A stretch of DNA of 64,000 nt from Manganitrophus sp963718695 (GCA_963718695.1 OY970371.1:2108001-2172000); one strand, 5' to 3'. Positions 35,484 through 44,390 are shown, numbered from the stretch's first letter. Notes: generated from the letters alone by a model not told the origin. Translations and numbers: made by a program.

Positions 35484-35603
35484 ATTAGGACCCGGCATCT
35501 ACGCTTTGATTGGACGGCGGGATGTGTGGCGGTGACGAATCGGGAGATTGAAGAACTCTGGAGGGTGGTGCCGGTGGGAACGGAGGTTGAGATTACTTCT
35601 TAA
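35484..35603 (+). pseudogene. C-terminal remnant of an L,D-transpeptidase (YkuD) gene
   Basis: After an in-frame TGA at 35481 the frame reads FDWTAGCVAVTNREIEELW, then VVPVGTEVEITS and TAA 35601. This holds the catalytic Cys motif (SxGC-like, here TAGC) and the helix after it, as in ErfK/YbiS/YkuD enzymes that cross-link peptidoglycan. The upstream two-thirds is absent. Confidence 0.7.
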
Positions 35604-35677
35604 ACAAAATGAGAAAACGTTTTAAGATTTTCTCTCTCACTCTAGATAAGCCAAGAGCAGACTTGAACCCTTCACTT

Positions 35678-35763
35678 TTGTGATCGAGCGGGTGATTCAG
35701 GAATTGAAGGCCGAGCGTCTCCGCATCCAGCAGGAAGCCGAACGCGGCGGCGGCAGCGTCTGA
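35678..35763 (+). pseudogene. 3' remnant of a B12-radical SAM gene (copy of the 23198 end)
   Basis: The peptide ERVIQELKAERLRIQQEAER is nearly identical to the end of the radical SAM protein (ERVIEESKAERLRIQQEAER), and stops at TGA 35761. DNA similarity to about 23117-23185 is high. Nothing else of that gene is nearby. Confidence 0.75.
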
Positions 35764-35813
35764 CCCTCCACTTTTTTTATTCCCCTCTTCTCTTCATCTA
35801 AATCCATAACTTG

Positions 35814-36587
35814 CTATCGCCCCAAAATAGAGCCCTGGTTATTGCTGTGATAGATCGTGTCGATCTCAGGGAGCGTGGATAAAGAGAGTACTTGGTCTTT
35901 GGTCAGACGGGCCGAAATGATCGGCGCCATGGTGTTTGCCTGAAGGATCTCCCCGCCCATTGTTTTGATCATCTCGATCAAAGGTTTTTCAAGGTCGGAC
36001 AGTCTCGCCTCCCTTTCTCTGTCGAGGACTTCCATTTCTTTCCTGATAACGTCTGCTCCCTTGGCCGCATACTCTTCAGGGGTAGGACGGGGGACGAATT
36101 CACTTGCGACTACCAGCCAAATCCCAACTTCTACAAGATCGCTTCCTCTTTTAGTTTCAAGGATGGCATGAAGTGCCGGATCGAGATTGCCGAACCGGGC
36201 TTTTTTCGCCACCCGGTCCTGCTCAAGCAGTGTATTCAGATCGACTTTCTTATCAGACGCATCCAGCGTGATCCTGTAGACTTCATGCGTTTCGCGATTG
36301 TGTACATTCAACGTCGTCACTCGTTGATCGATGAACTTCAAATGAAGCGTGGATTGATTGAGGATCTCCAGGGAAGCCGCCGGCACGCCGAGTTCCTTCG
36401 AGAGCGCGTTGAGCTGCGCTTCCGAGGGTTGGCCTCTTTGCGCAAAAAGAGGATCAGCATTAGACAGAAGAAAGATAGCGAGCAGAGTCATTAAGAATAA
36501 AATTTCTCCTAAAACCTGGTGAATCTTTTTTCTCACAAATATGGACTTTGGACATCGATTCTCTAAAAGCATTTTAAACTCACTCAT
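35814..36587 (-). CDS. Exported protein resembling a subtilase propeptide without its protease
   Basis: 257 residues with signal peptide (EILFLMTLLAIFLLS, cleavage near FAQRG). The mature part reads like an I9/propeptide-type region found before S8 proteases: DLVEVGIWLVV, a long helix, and a closing VLSLSTLPEIDTIYH, which normally runs into the catalytic domain. Here it ends right after, so either the protease was lost or this is a free inhibitor/chaperone domain. No catalytic Asp, His or Ser motifs follow downstream. Confidence 0.62.
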   Translation of the reverse strand: MSEFKMLLENRCPKSIFVRKKIHQVLGEILFLMTLLAIFLLSNADPLFAQRGQPSEAQLNALSKELGVPAASLEILNQSTLHLKFIDQRVTTLNVHNRETHEVYRITLDASDKKVDLNTLLEQDRVAKKARFGNLDPALHAILETKRGSDLVEVGIWLVVASEFVPRPTPEEYAAKGADVIRKEMEVLDREREARLSDLEKPLIEMIKTMGGEILQANTMAPIISARLTKDQVLSLSTLPEIDTIYHSNNQGSILGR

Positions 36588-36648
36588 TTCTTGTAAGTTT
36601 GCTTTCCTACCATTGCAAACTCCACTTTTATCTAAATCTAAAACAATA

Positions 36649-37038
36649 TTAAACGTGCATCAGCCACCGGATCTTTCTTTCATATTCAGTAGGGAAAATG
36701 ACAATGAGCTTATGTTCCTTTCTCCTCTCCCAATGGTCAACAGCGTCATACAGAATTGACAAGTATATTTCCAATCTTTCTAAATCGTTTTTTAGAGGAA
36801 CATCGTCATGGTCAATAACAACCTGGACTGGCGCTAGCCAATTGAGATCACGAATGCATTCATCCAAAGCATCCCAGTTCCGGCCGAAATAGTCAGGAAA
36901 ACCCAAGTTTACATCAAGAGCATCAATGAGCTTCTCTGCCGTTTCAATGCCGGCCGGAATACGGGCGTTTACACGCCTCGGTTCGAGATGAACTTTGTCC
37001 TTCCCGAAATAAAAGTTATTGTATTTTGCTCGCATCAT
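36649..37038 (-). CDS. Barstar-family RNase inhibitor
   Basis: 129 residues. The barstar fold is clear: ETAEKLIDALDVNLGFPDYF, then GRNWDALDECIRDLNW and the VQVVIDHDD strand. Barstars bind and neutralise barnase-type RNases. No barnase-like toxin is visible within reach, so it may act as an orphan immunity protein against RNases of neighbours. It lies in AT-rich DNA next to a sodium symporter scrap, a KTSC gene and an OLD nuclease, an accessory islet. Start ATG 37038 or 37035. Confidence 0.85.
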   Translation of the reverse strand: MMRAKYNNFYFGKDKVHLEPRRVNARIPAGIETAEKLIDALDVNLGFPDYFGRNWDALDECIRDLNWLAPVQVVIDHDDVPLKNDLERLEIYLSILYDAVDHWERRKEHKLIVIFPTEYERKIRWLMHV

Positions 37039-37123
37039 TAGAACTCGTTCTAAATATAATTTGTAACCTCATTGGAAGGGGACTTGTTTGAGCATCATTA
37101 TTCCTCCATAGATGCTCTCGCCT

Positions 37124-37231
37124 TCAGCCGAGAAGGTAGTCACACTCCGTCCAGATGCGCCGCGAGACATAAAAGCCGATGAGGAGCTGCGCAAAGATGT
37201 AGCCGATCAGGCCGATTAGGATGAAGTTCAT
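37124..37231 (-). pseudogene. N-terminal scrap of a sodium:solute symporter
   Basis: 35 residues: MNFILIGLIGYIFAQLLIGF, then YVSRRIWTECDYLLG and stop. The signature FYVSRRI..E.DYLL is the first helix and loop of SSS-family symporters; the remaining ~13 helices are missing. Confidence 0.65.
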
Positions 37232-37269
37232 GGAGGCTCGTTCGAGGGCTTAAACAGAGAACTTTGTTC

Positions 37270-37482
37270 TCACCGAACTCGCCGGTACTGGTAACGTCCT
37301 TTAATATATTCGTTTAAATAGGTTCCCTTTGAAAACGCACAGATCAAACCAGAAAAGGTTGCTTCCGAAACACCAAAATATTGGTAAACTTCATTGCTGT
37401 GGAACTCAATTTCTAATATCATTGTGCCCTCATCGTAGCCGACAGATTTGATATTACTTGATGCGACTGGTTGCCTCTCCAT
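37270..37482 (-). CDS. KTSC domain protein
   Basis: 70 residues, a stand-alone KTSC domain: VASSNIKSVGYDEGTMILEI, then VYQYFGVSEATFSGL and YIKGRYQYRRVR. KTSC is a small beta-rich domain, sometimes found at the end of Lys-tRNA synthetases and in phage or defence-linked genes. It lies 97 bases behind the OLD nuclease gene on the same strand in AT-rich DNA, so the two may be co-transcribed. Start ATG 37482. Function not known. Confidence 0.8.
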   Translation of the reverse strand: MERQPVASSNIKSVGYDEGTMILEIEFHSNEVYQYFGVSEATFSGLICAFSKGTYLNEYIKGRYQYRRVR

Positions 37483-37579
37483 TTACTTTTCCCTTGCGGA
37501 AAACTTGTATGCAATTATTTGAGTAATAGCAACTCTTTTCATTATCACTGTGAGTGTTAACTTGGAAATCACAATGAAC

Positions 37580-39538
37580 CTAGACTTTTGCAATATGACT
37601 ACTTTCTAAGTTGACCTGTTTTGCAAAACTTAAAATTCCTTCACATAGCCGTTTCAACGATTCTGATTTTATTTTCTGTTCCCAGGCAGTCGTAAGGACT
37701 TCCGCAATGAATAAAGAATTTTTCATAAGACCACCAACATTCCCATAAGAGTGATTCACTGCATTTACAATTTTCTTCCAATCATCGGGTGAAAAATCGC
37801 TTTCTACTACTTCTTTGATCTCAGATTTCCACATTGTGACGTTCGGAGCCCAAAAGGTATCTAATGGAAATGCGGTTGGATCAGAAATACCGCATAGTCG
37901 TAAAATTGCTAAATTATCTTTTTCATGCATAGTACGGCTTCCATTATTATCCGGCTTGTGTCCGTCCGAATCAAAGACTACAAAGGTTGGAATTTTCATA
38001 CGCTTCGCAACTGCCAAAGGTGAGATCATATGCCCTTTTCCGTTCGAACAAACCAAATGACATCCAAGGCGTCGCCACTCACTTATGTTTCCGAGCAAAT
38101 GCATATAGGTCGTGATATATGCAATATCCTCAGGTCCCTCCACAAGGATAAGAATAGGAGTAAAGAAGATTTCATTTACGGAAGGTTGCAATTCTTGATG
38201 AATCTTTACGAGAGCTCCATTTCGTGAAAGAGGCTTCTCACCTTTTGCTTTTGCTATCTGATCGATTAAATCTTCAAAAGAAGTAAAACTAACCTCAGAA
38301 CACTTAGTTCCCTTATTCTTTTTAATCACACGAACATCTTCAAAACCTTCTCCTGATACAAAGTATGGACTATGAGTGCTGACAATTATTTGAGAATTGC
38401 GCGTACTAAGTTTTTTTAAGACATCGGATAAATGGCGCGCCTGTGGTGGATGTTGATACAGTTCCGGTTCTTCACACCCAAGTATTAATTTTGGACCCTC
38501 GCTGTCATCGCTTCCTGACAATTCATGGAGTAGGGCAAGTAGATAGGACCGCTGCAGTCCATGTCCAAACCGGGTAAGCTCACCTTCAAATGTCTCTTCA
38601 CTCGCAATTATTTCTGCCAATGGCTCTTCAACGCGCACAGATTTATCGGGATCCTGACGCCATTCTACTTTTATTCCGGCAGAGGGATGAGCCCAATCAA
38701 TGAGCCTCTTCTTAAGAGACGAAGATAGTTCTTCAAGTGCGATTTGATTCTCATCTAGTAATTTTTGGTATTCAACAAGTATTTGGGATTTGAGCTCTTG
38801 TATCTTCCCGGTAAAACTTGTTTTTGAGCGGACCGCCCGAGCTAGAAGTTTTCCTAAAGCGGTATTTTTACCCTCTATCTGCTCCGTACTGACGTCTTTT
38901 ACCGCCGGAACGAACACCCATTGAATGTACTTGGTTAATTTGTCGGTTCCCCTTGACCAGCCATAAAACTGATCACGACTAGGAATTAATTCGCAAAGAT
39001 TAGGATGACTGGATTCGTAAGTACGAAGACTTTCAATCATCTGAGCTTTTGTTCCGGGTTTAGGTAAATCAGGAATGTTCCCTTGAATCAATTCATATTC
39101 TTTTTTTAACTCGCTGACAGGTTTACCTTCACTCTCCATCTTAAAGAAAGGCTTAAATGAAACCATTCCTTTCCTTTGTCCAAATTGAATTACGTTAGCA
39201 CTCTTTGTAACATCATCAAACGTCGCAATTGCAGAAACAACTAACTCCTCCTGTCTCACATAGTCGGAGAAATCTTGTTTTGCCTCTTCAGTAAGACCTG
39301 TAAAAGTTATTGTTATTGTAATCGGGTGCGAAGTAGAGCGTTGGTGGAAGTCCTGTTCTTGGAGACAATTAAGGTCAGTGGGTGAATGCGCGGTTTCCCG
39401 AAAAAAAATATTAAGCGCACAAAGGATCGTCGATTTACCCGCACCATTTGGACCGACGAGACAGGTATAATTATTCAATGGTATTTCTACATCATTAAAC
39501 GTTCGGAAGTTTTGGATTCGAATCTTTGAGATTTTCAC
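37580..39538 (-). CDS. OLD-family ATP-dependent endonuclease (AAA ATPase + TOPRIM)
   Basis: 652 residues from GTG 39538, chosen for AGGAG 6-7 bases upstream and because KISKIRIQNFRTF is the usual family start; the frame is open to 39601. Walker A is GPNGAGKST near residue 30, a signature-like segment RFGHGLQRSYLLALL and Walker B GCEEPELYQHPPQAR near 355, then the H-loop STHSPYF. The TOPRIM domain follows: LILVEGPED and FVVFDSDGH. This is the full OLD nuclease plan, which cuts DNA in anti-phage roles. No GajB (UvrD helicase) or AriB gene is adjacent, so neither Gabija nor PARIS is indicated; closer to class 1 OLD. AT-rich, foreign in composition. Confidence 0.9.
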   Translation of the reverse strand: MKISKIRIQNFRTFNDVEIPLNNYTCLVGPNGAGKSTILCALNIFFRETAHSPTDLNCLQEQDFHQRSTSHPITITITFTGLTEEAKQDFSDYVRQEELVVSAIATFDDVTKSANVIQFGQRKGMVSFKPFFKMESEGKPVSELKKEYELIQGNIPDLPKPGTKAQMIESLRTYESSHPNLCELIPSRDQFYGWSRGTDKLTKYIQWVFVPAVKDVSTEQIEGKNTALGKLLARAVRSKTSFTGKIQELKSQILVEYQKLLDENQIALEELSSSLKKRLIDWAHPSAGIKVEWRQDPDKSVRVEEPLAEIIASEETFEGELTRFGHGLQRSYLLALLHELSGSDDSEGPKLILGCEEPELYQHPPQARHLSDVLKKLSTRNSQIIVSTHSPYFVSGEGFEDVRVIKKNKGTKCSEVSFTSFEDLIDQIAKAKGEKPLSRNGALVKIHQELQPSVNEIFFTPILILVEGPEDIAYITTYMHLLGNISEWRRLGCHLVCSNGKGHMISPLAVAKRMKIPTFVVFDSDGHKPDNNGSRTMHEKDNLAILRLCGISDPTAFPLDTFWAPNVTMWKSEIKEVVESDFSPDDWKKIVNAVNHSYGNVGGLMKNSLFIAEVLTTAWEQKIKSESLKRLCEGILSFAKQVNLESSHIAKV

Positions 39539-39844
39539 GACGACTCCTAGACAGGACCAGAGAACAGTCTTCAACGAGTGGAGAGATACAACACCTTTCA
39601 ATTATATCAAGGAGAAGTGTATGAGTACTCCTATGGCACTATCACCTTACTTAAATTTAATTCTTTGATGGAGTATACTGAAGAAGAGAAAAAACGACAA
39701 GAAAAATTATTTATTACATAAAACTTTGCAGACAGAAACGGACCAGCCACCTTGAAGTTATTCTTTAACTATGACCAGACTGAACTTAAGGAAGGATCAT
39801 CCCTCTTTCAACTCTGACAGAGGGACTGCAAGGAAGGTGAAATT
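39539..39844. other. AT-rich intergenic region, possible coding scrap
   Basis: A plus frame from about 39574 (GTG) to TAA 39719-39721 reads VERYNTFQLYQGEVYEYS, then TLLKFNSLMEYTEEEKKRQ. It is protein-like but unrecognised, with no good ribosome binding site. AT content is like the OLD gene. Confidence 0.35.
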
Positions 39845-40049
39845 ATGCCCATCAATAAAAGGTCGTTAAGCAAAAACGAACGACCCATCCAAAAAGGCAA
39901 CTCGCGCAAGCGGAAACGCGCCGACGATGTCTTCCCGTCAACGCGCCAAGCCGCCCACCGACGACCTGACCAAACGCTTCGACCACCGCTCCCCCACCCG
40001 CGTTCACCAAATCCCCGAGCTCCCCGAAGAAGAGAGAAGCGCTTCGTAG
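39845..40049 (+). pseudogene. Frameshifted copy of the 40817 small basic gene
   Basis: Starts at ATG 39845 with the same translation signals and similar beginning (MPINKRSLSK, KRKRADDVF). Near 39935 the frame shifts, after which another frame reads KPPTDDLTKRFDHRSPTRVH and stops at TAG 40047. The intact 40817 gene has KPMTSDLTERFDHRSPTRVH at that place. So this is a decaying tandem paralogue. Confidence 0.75.
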
Positions 40050-40107
40050 AAAAAAGCGGTAATGATCCCCACTCGGACAGATCGAGATCGCTTCCGGCAG
40101 CAGGGAT

Positions 40108-40593
40108 CTATTCGGCGTCGGCCACAGGCACTTCCGGTCCAATCGGCAGAGGCCCTGCTTCAAGAAGATCGATCAACGGCTCCACTTTTTCTTTCACTAA
40201 AACATCGGTGACCGTCTCAACCTCGGCCTGAGAAGGCGATCCACGCACCGCCCCGGTTGGCCCCGCCGCCGGCTGCCTCGGTCTGGGATTCTCGGCCAGT
40301 TGATGATTAATCGCCGTGAGCAGAACACGGATTTGCTCCAGCTTCTCGGCGGTCCGCATCGCCGTAATCGCGGTCAAGGCACCCGAGCTCACCTGCGGTC
40401 CGCTGCATCGGCTTGCGTCCGCATCCCATTGGCCCAAACAGACGAGATCGCCATAGGTGCTCGGAATAATCACCTTCCCGTCGAAGGTCTGCGGCGGCGT
40501 GGCCTGGGCGCGCGCGAAAGGATCGTTCATCATAAAAAAGGCCAAAAGAAGAAGCCCCAACGAAAAGATCGCCGCGTACATTGAAGATTTCAT
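40108..40593 (-). CDS. Hypothetical exported protein
   Basis: 161 residues with a signal peptide (AAIFSLGLLLLAFFMM, cleavage near ARAQA). The mature part has a conserved-looking core (STYGDLVCLGQWDADASRC, with two Cys that may pair) and a helical C-terminus. AAGGAGAATG precedes the ATG. It lies between the two copies of the small basic gene. No family recognised. Confidence 0.62.
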   Translation of the reverse strand: MKSSMYAAIFSLGLLLLAFFMMNDPFARAQATPPQTFDGKVIIPSTYGDLVCLGQWDADASRCSGPQVSSGALTAITAMRTAEKLEQIRVLLTAINHQLAENPRPRQPAAGPTGAVRGSPSQAEVETVTDVLVKEKVEPLIDLLEAGPLPIGPEVPVADAE

Positions 40594-40816
40594 CTCATTC
40601 TCCTTTTAAGTGACAGGCAATCGAAATGGCCGCCCATCAACGGATGACGGTTCTCTCTTTATTCTACAACTCCATTTGGAAGAAGGACAGTTGGTCAGCA
40701 AGGTGAGACCACGCGCACTCCATCCCAAAGGCAGGCATCTTGAATCGACACTTTAAGAATAAGTAGACTAAAAGAAAAGGCGTTTTTATTCTTCATAAGA
40801 AAGGAAAGGACGAACG

Positions 40817-41062
40817 ATGCCCACGAATCGAAAAACCGCCAAGCAAAAACGGACCACCCAACCCAAAGGCAACCCCAACCAGAACCCGCGCAAATTAAAG
40901 CGGGCCGACAACATCTACCGCAAGCGCGCCAAGCCGATGACCTCCGACCTGACCGAGCGCTTCGATCACCGCTCCCCGACCCGCGTCCACCAGATCGCCG
41001 AGCTCCCCGCCAAAGGCCAACGGGGCGCGCCGCGAAGAGGCGGGGCGAACCGGCCCGCCTGA
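40817..41062 (+). CDS. Small basic hypothetical protein
   Basis: 81 residues, very rich in Lys, Arg and Pro, with a conserved middle (LKRADNIYRKRAKPMTSDLT, then FDHRSPTRVHQIAELP). The frameshifted relative at 39845 shows the same conserved stretch, so the protein is real and selected. Probably nucleic-acid binding, by composition only. Terminator at 41085. Confidence 0.65.
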   Translation: MPTNRKTAKQKRTTQPKGNPNQNPRKLKRADNIYRKRAKPMTSDLTERFDHRSPTRVHQIAELPAKGQRGAPRRGGANRPA

Positions 41063-41084
41063 AAAGGCATCTCCACCCAACCAG

Positions 41085-41124
41085 AAAGGCCCACCGGAAA
41101 ACAAACCGATGGGCCTTTCGTTTG
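41085..41124 (+). terminator. Terminator of the small basic gene
   Basis: AAAGGCCCA (41085-41093) pairs with TGGGCCTTT (41110-41118), followed by CGTTTGTT. It also faces the lipoprotein ending at 41151. Confidence 0.7.
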
Positions 41125-41150
41125 TTGATGAGCTTAAAGAGCCGGTCCGA

Positions 41151-42506
41151 TTAAGAAATGGGAATGCTGATCACTTCAAATTCTGTCTGCACCCCTTCAA
41201 ATCCCGAGCCGGGCACCGGCACCTCTCCATTCTCCGGAATGGTTTCCCAATCCCACCATTCGGAAGTCTCATCTTCTCCGAATAAAATCTGAGAGGCGAC
41301 GGAGACCGCATTCCGGTTCCGGTCGGTCGCTTCGTTGTATTGGACGCTGACCTTGCCCGGCCCCGCCGGGATCGCCTCGGCGCAGATCACCTGATCGGCC
41401 TCCTCGGTCCGGACCCGGATGAAGGTCTCCTTCACAATCAGGATCGTCTTCTCCCCGACCGTGAGGGTAAAAGCCTCCGGATCGAACGTGTAGCTCTCGG
41501 CGGAGACCGACGACCAGCCGGTCGGCATAAAGTCCGCGTGGCTGCGGGTGAGCGCGTCGGTGCAGTCGAGCCGGTCGGTGTCGATGTCGCCGTCGGCGTC
41601 GACCGCCACCTCCGTCGCGGTAAAGGCCTCCCCGTTCCAACTCCCCTCCAGCTCCACCACCTGTCCGAAGGTAAGATCGGTGAGTGAAGCGATGGCGCAC
41701 TCCGCCAGACCGTCATCCTCATCGCAGCCGTAGAGCGTGGCGCTATCGACCGTCACCGTGACCGTAAAATCCGGCGGGGTGAACGACCGGGCCTGAAAGA
41801 TCGCGAGATCGAATTCGTTGGACCGAACCTCCTGCACCAACCCTTTGAGCTCGAAATCCCCTTCCTCCTCCTCGGCATAATCGGCATGGTCCGAGCCGTC
41901 GGGATCGATCACCACCACGGCGCTCACCGTGTCGGCGGCCTGATTGAACGTGAACTGCGTGAGATCGAAATCGAGGATCACCGGGTTTTCGGCGGCGACG
42001 TTGAACTCCCCTGAAATCGTGATCACACAGCGGCCGGCGTTGCAGGTGGTGGTGTCGTTTTGGGCGAAATTCGGCTGAAAGCTCTGCCCGGCGGGATCGA
42101 CCAGGATCAACCCTTCCGCCACCGTGATCCGCACCGCGCTGTAACGGCCCGCCGGAACGGCGCCGCCCGAGAGCGGGCTTAACACCCCGCTCAACCGGCG
42201 AAGATCGTAGGTGACCCCCTGCTCGTCGCTGAAGGCGGTCTGCGCGCCGCCGCCGATCTCCACGAACGCCACTTGATAAATCGTGACGAGGACCTGCCGG
42301 AAGGCGTCGCTGAGATTGTCGGTGATGAAAAGGGCCGCCCGCGACGGAGCGGTTCCGGGACCGGGGACAGGGCCCGGGTCAGGACCGGCGCCGGCCCCCC
42401 CATCGCTTCCACCGCCGCCCCCGCAAGAAGAAACCAGAAAGAAAATACCGATAAGAAAAGTAAAAAAACCGATTCGCGCCGATGCGCAAACACCTGAATG
42501 CCTCAT
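41151..42506 (-). CDS. DUF4382-type lipoprotein
   Basis: 451 residues from ATG 42506 (GGGAGGG upstream). Lipobox LVSSC with a Gly/Pro tether. Residues ~55-190 match the DUF4382 plan (ALFITDNLSDAFRQVLVTIY, then GRYSAVRITVAEG). The C-terminal half contains two DUF5666-like small beta barrels (FELKGLVQEV, and later FGQVVELEGSW). Proteins of this type are outer-surface or periplasmic, with no known activity. It stands alone, convergent to the small basic gene. Confidence 0.82.
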   Translation of the reverse strand: MRHSGVCASARIGFFTFLIGIFFLVSSCGGGGGSDGGAGAGPDPGPVPGPGTAPSRAALFITDNLSDAFRQVLVTIYQVAFVEIGGGAQTAFSDEQGVTYDLRRLSGVLSPLSGGAVPAGRYSAVRITVAEGLILVDPAGQSFQPNFAQNDTTTCNAGRCVITISGEFNVAAENPVILDFDLTQFTFNQAADTVSAVVVIDPDGSDHADYAEEEEGDFELKGLVQEVRSNEFDLAIFQARSFTPPDFTVTVTVDSATLYGCDEDDGLAECAIASLTDLTFGQVVELEGSWNGEAFTATEVAVDADGDIDTDRLDCTDALTRSHADFMPTGWSSVSAESYTFDPEAFTLTVGEKTILIVKETFIRVRTEEADQVICAEAIPAGPGKVSVQYNEATDRNRNAVSVASQILFGEDETSEWWDWETIPENGEVPVPGSGFEGVQTEFEVISIPIS

Positions 42507-42656
42507 GATCCCTCCCTTGATGTGTCGCGTGCCGACAGGGGTCTCTCTCAATGAAAAGACAAATCAAAATGATCCCAAGCGGAACGGTTCCATTTTAAAG
42601 GAAAGAAGGGAGCGGAGCAATCCTAAAAGGAACCGCCACGATCGGATCGCCCCGGA

Positions 42657-44020
42657 TCAGGGGCAAGCGCCATGCTGGAACTGCTCCAATTGAACCCCGA
42701 CCTTTTGAATCAGCTCTTCCGTCGGGATCCAATGCCGGGCCCCGCCGAATCCTTTCTCACGAATCTTGAGGACATCGGCCCCGTGCCGGGCGGCCTGACA
42801 TAAATCATCCTTCCGCTGAGGCGGAGGCTTCGACAGGGCGGTTTGGTAAAAATCTTGAGCCAGAAGGTGCGCAATCCAGGCGGTGCGCTCGGGACAGTAG
42901 CCGAGGGCGTCGTCGGAGCAAGCGATCTTCCGGGTGATGTTCTCCTGAGGCAAGCGCTCCAGGTTCTTCAGATACAGATTGAAAGAACGGTGACTCCCCA
43001 GATACCCCGCTCCGTTTTGGTCCTTCCGGTACATCAACCGCTCGACCTCGCCCCGATAATACAATCCATGCCCGTCGAACGGATCGACCCCCAAGAGAAA
43101 ATCGATCAAAGAGTGGATCGTCTTGAATTGCTCCGCGCTCGGCTCCTGGGAGGAGACGGTGATCAGCATGGAAGTATATTGCCCCTTGAGCCGGCGGACC
43201 GCCTCCGCCAGAATCGGCGTTTGAACCGACGTTTGGAGCCCCCACACGCAGCGGCGATACGATTCCCTGGCAAGCCGCGCCGGATCGAAAAACCGGCAAG
43301 ACTGATGGAGGGTGTACCCATAGGGGAGGATCGTATGGAACGTCAGCTGATACCCTTCGATCCGGGCGCCGACCGATTCCACATCCCCCTCCAGAATGTT
43401 TTCCAAAGGGGTGGAGGAAAGATCGATCGTCTTTAAATCGGCGCTCATAAAACTGATTTCAAAATGGTCCGCATAAATGACCTCGTTCAAGATCGCCTTG
43501 TCCGGATCGATCAGCGCGTTGCGGCAGGCGTCGGAGAGCTTGTCCCAGTAGGTCGCCAGCCAGTGTTCGATCTGTGTAGCGCCGAGCGATTCGGAAAAGG
43601 TGCGGGGAACCTTCATCACCACGTACGCGGCCGACCGTGCATCGGGACGGAAGTGAATCGGGAGAATCCGCTCCAGAAGCTCCAGGCGGATCTGCATCCA
43701 CGGGCCGAGCAGGGAGGACGCGTTTGCGGCGGCCCGTTCCTCCCGCCTGAGCGTAAGGGCCCCCTCGGCGGCGCCCCCACGCCGTCGCGACAGGCTTGTA
43801 ACGATCCCACCGGCGTTCGGACAAAACTGCCGTCGGGGTTCATTTGGACGATGGTCCCGGGCCGAATAACGTATCGGGGGAAGTCGAAGACTTCGAATCC
43901 ACCCCGGCTGGCAAGTTGCGCGATCGGAGCCGGCGGCGAGACCGGCGGTTTGATCACCGCGCGATGGCAACCCCAAACAAAGAGCAATGCAGCAAGAACG
44001 GCCGACCATCCAAATCGCAT
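42657..44020 (-). CDS. Lipoprotein of unknown family, with an apparent frameshift
   Basis: Two frames make one gene. From ATG 44020 (GGAGGC upstream) a lipoprotein start reads FGWSAVLAALLFVWGCH and continues to GSLQACRDG. Around 43790, in a run of G, the coding shifts to the frame that runs to 42657 (for example AAANASSLLGPWMQIRLELL, then VPRTFSESLGATQIEHWLAT). The full product would be about 450 residues. The homopolymer location makes a sequencing slip or a phase-variable slip both possible. No known domain; helical, Arg-rich. Function unknown. Confidence 0.62.
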
Positions 44021-44390
44021 CGGAGCCTCCATCAGGAATCCTTCGGGGTCCGGCCGTCGAATGAGATCAAACCGATCGAACCGTTGATCGTCTTCATCGC
44101 TTCCTCCCCCACCGCCGAGGACCTGCTCAATCCGGTCGTTGAGAAAAGCTCACCATATTCAGAAGTCCACCGTCAAGAGAAGGACGTTATTTTTCCATTT
44201 TAAGCATCACAGCGGGTCAAAGCGGACCGTAAGATCGCTGACAGAGAGCGTTTCACCTCGTCGGCCCGATCCGCAATCGGTCCGATGAAGGCGGGTTCTC
44301 TGTAGTTGAGTTTGACCTCTTGATTTCAAGAGGTCAAAATCATTATAATTTTTCCAACACTCAACTAGCAGAAGCGGGATGGAGAATGGA
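44021..44390. other. Divergent intergenic region
   Basis: About 370 bases between the lipoprotein and MEDS genes. A plus frame ending 44203 reads LIVFIASSPTAEDLLNPVVE without a proper start. A palindromic TTGACCTCTTGATTTCAAGAGGTCAA-like element lies at 44310-44336 (arms of about 10 bases), a likely operator for the MEDS gene. Confidence 0.4.
44310..44336 (+). promoter_or_regulatory. Palindromic operator-like site before the MEDS gene
   Basis: TTGACCTCTTG is mirrored by CAAGAGGTCAA with a short AT spacer, a near-perfect dyad typical for a dimeric regulator. It lies 55 bases upstream of the gene, next to AT-rich TATAATT at 44344. Confidence 0.5.

Noticed and set aside
37580..39538. Gabija (GajAB) or PARIS defence system
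   Set aside because: The OLD ATPase-TOPRIM protein is present, but no UvrD-type GajB or AriB partner lies next to it; only KTSC and barstar genes do.
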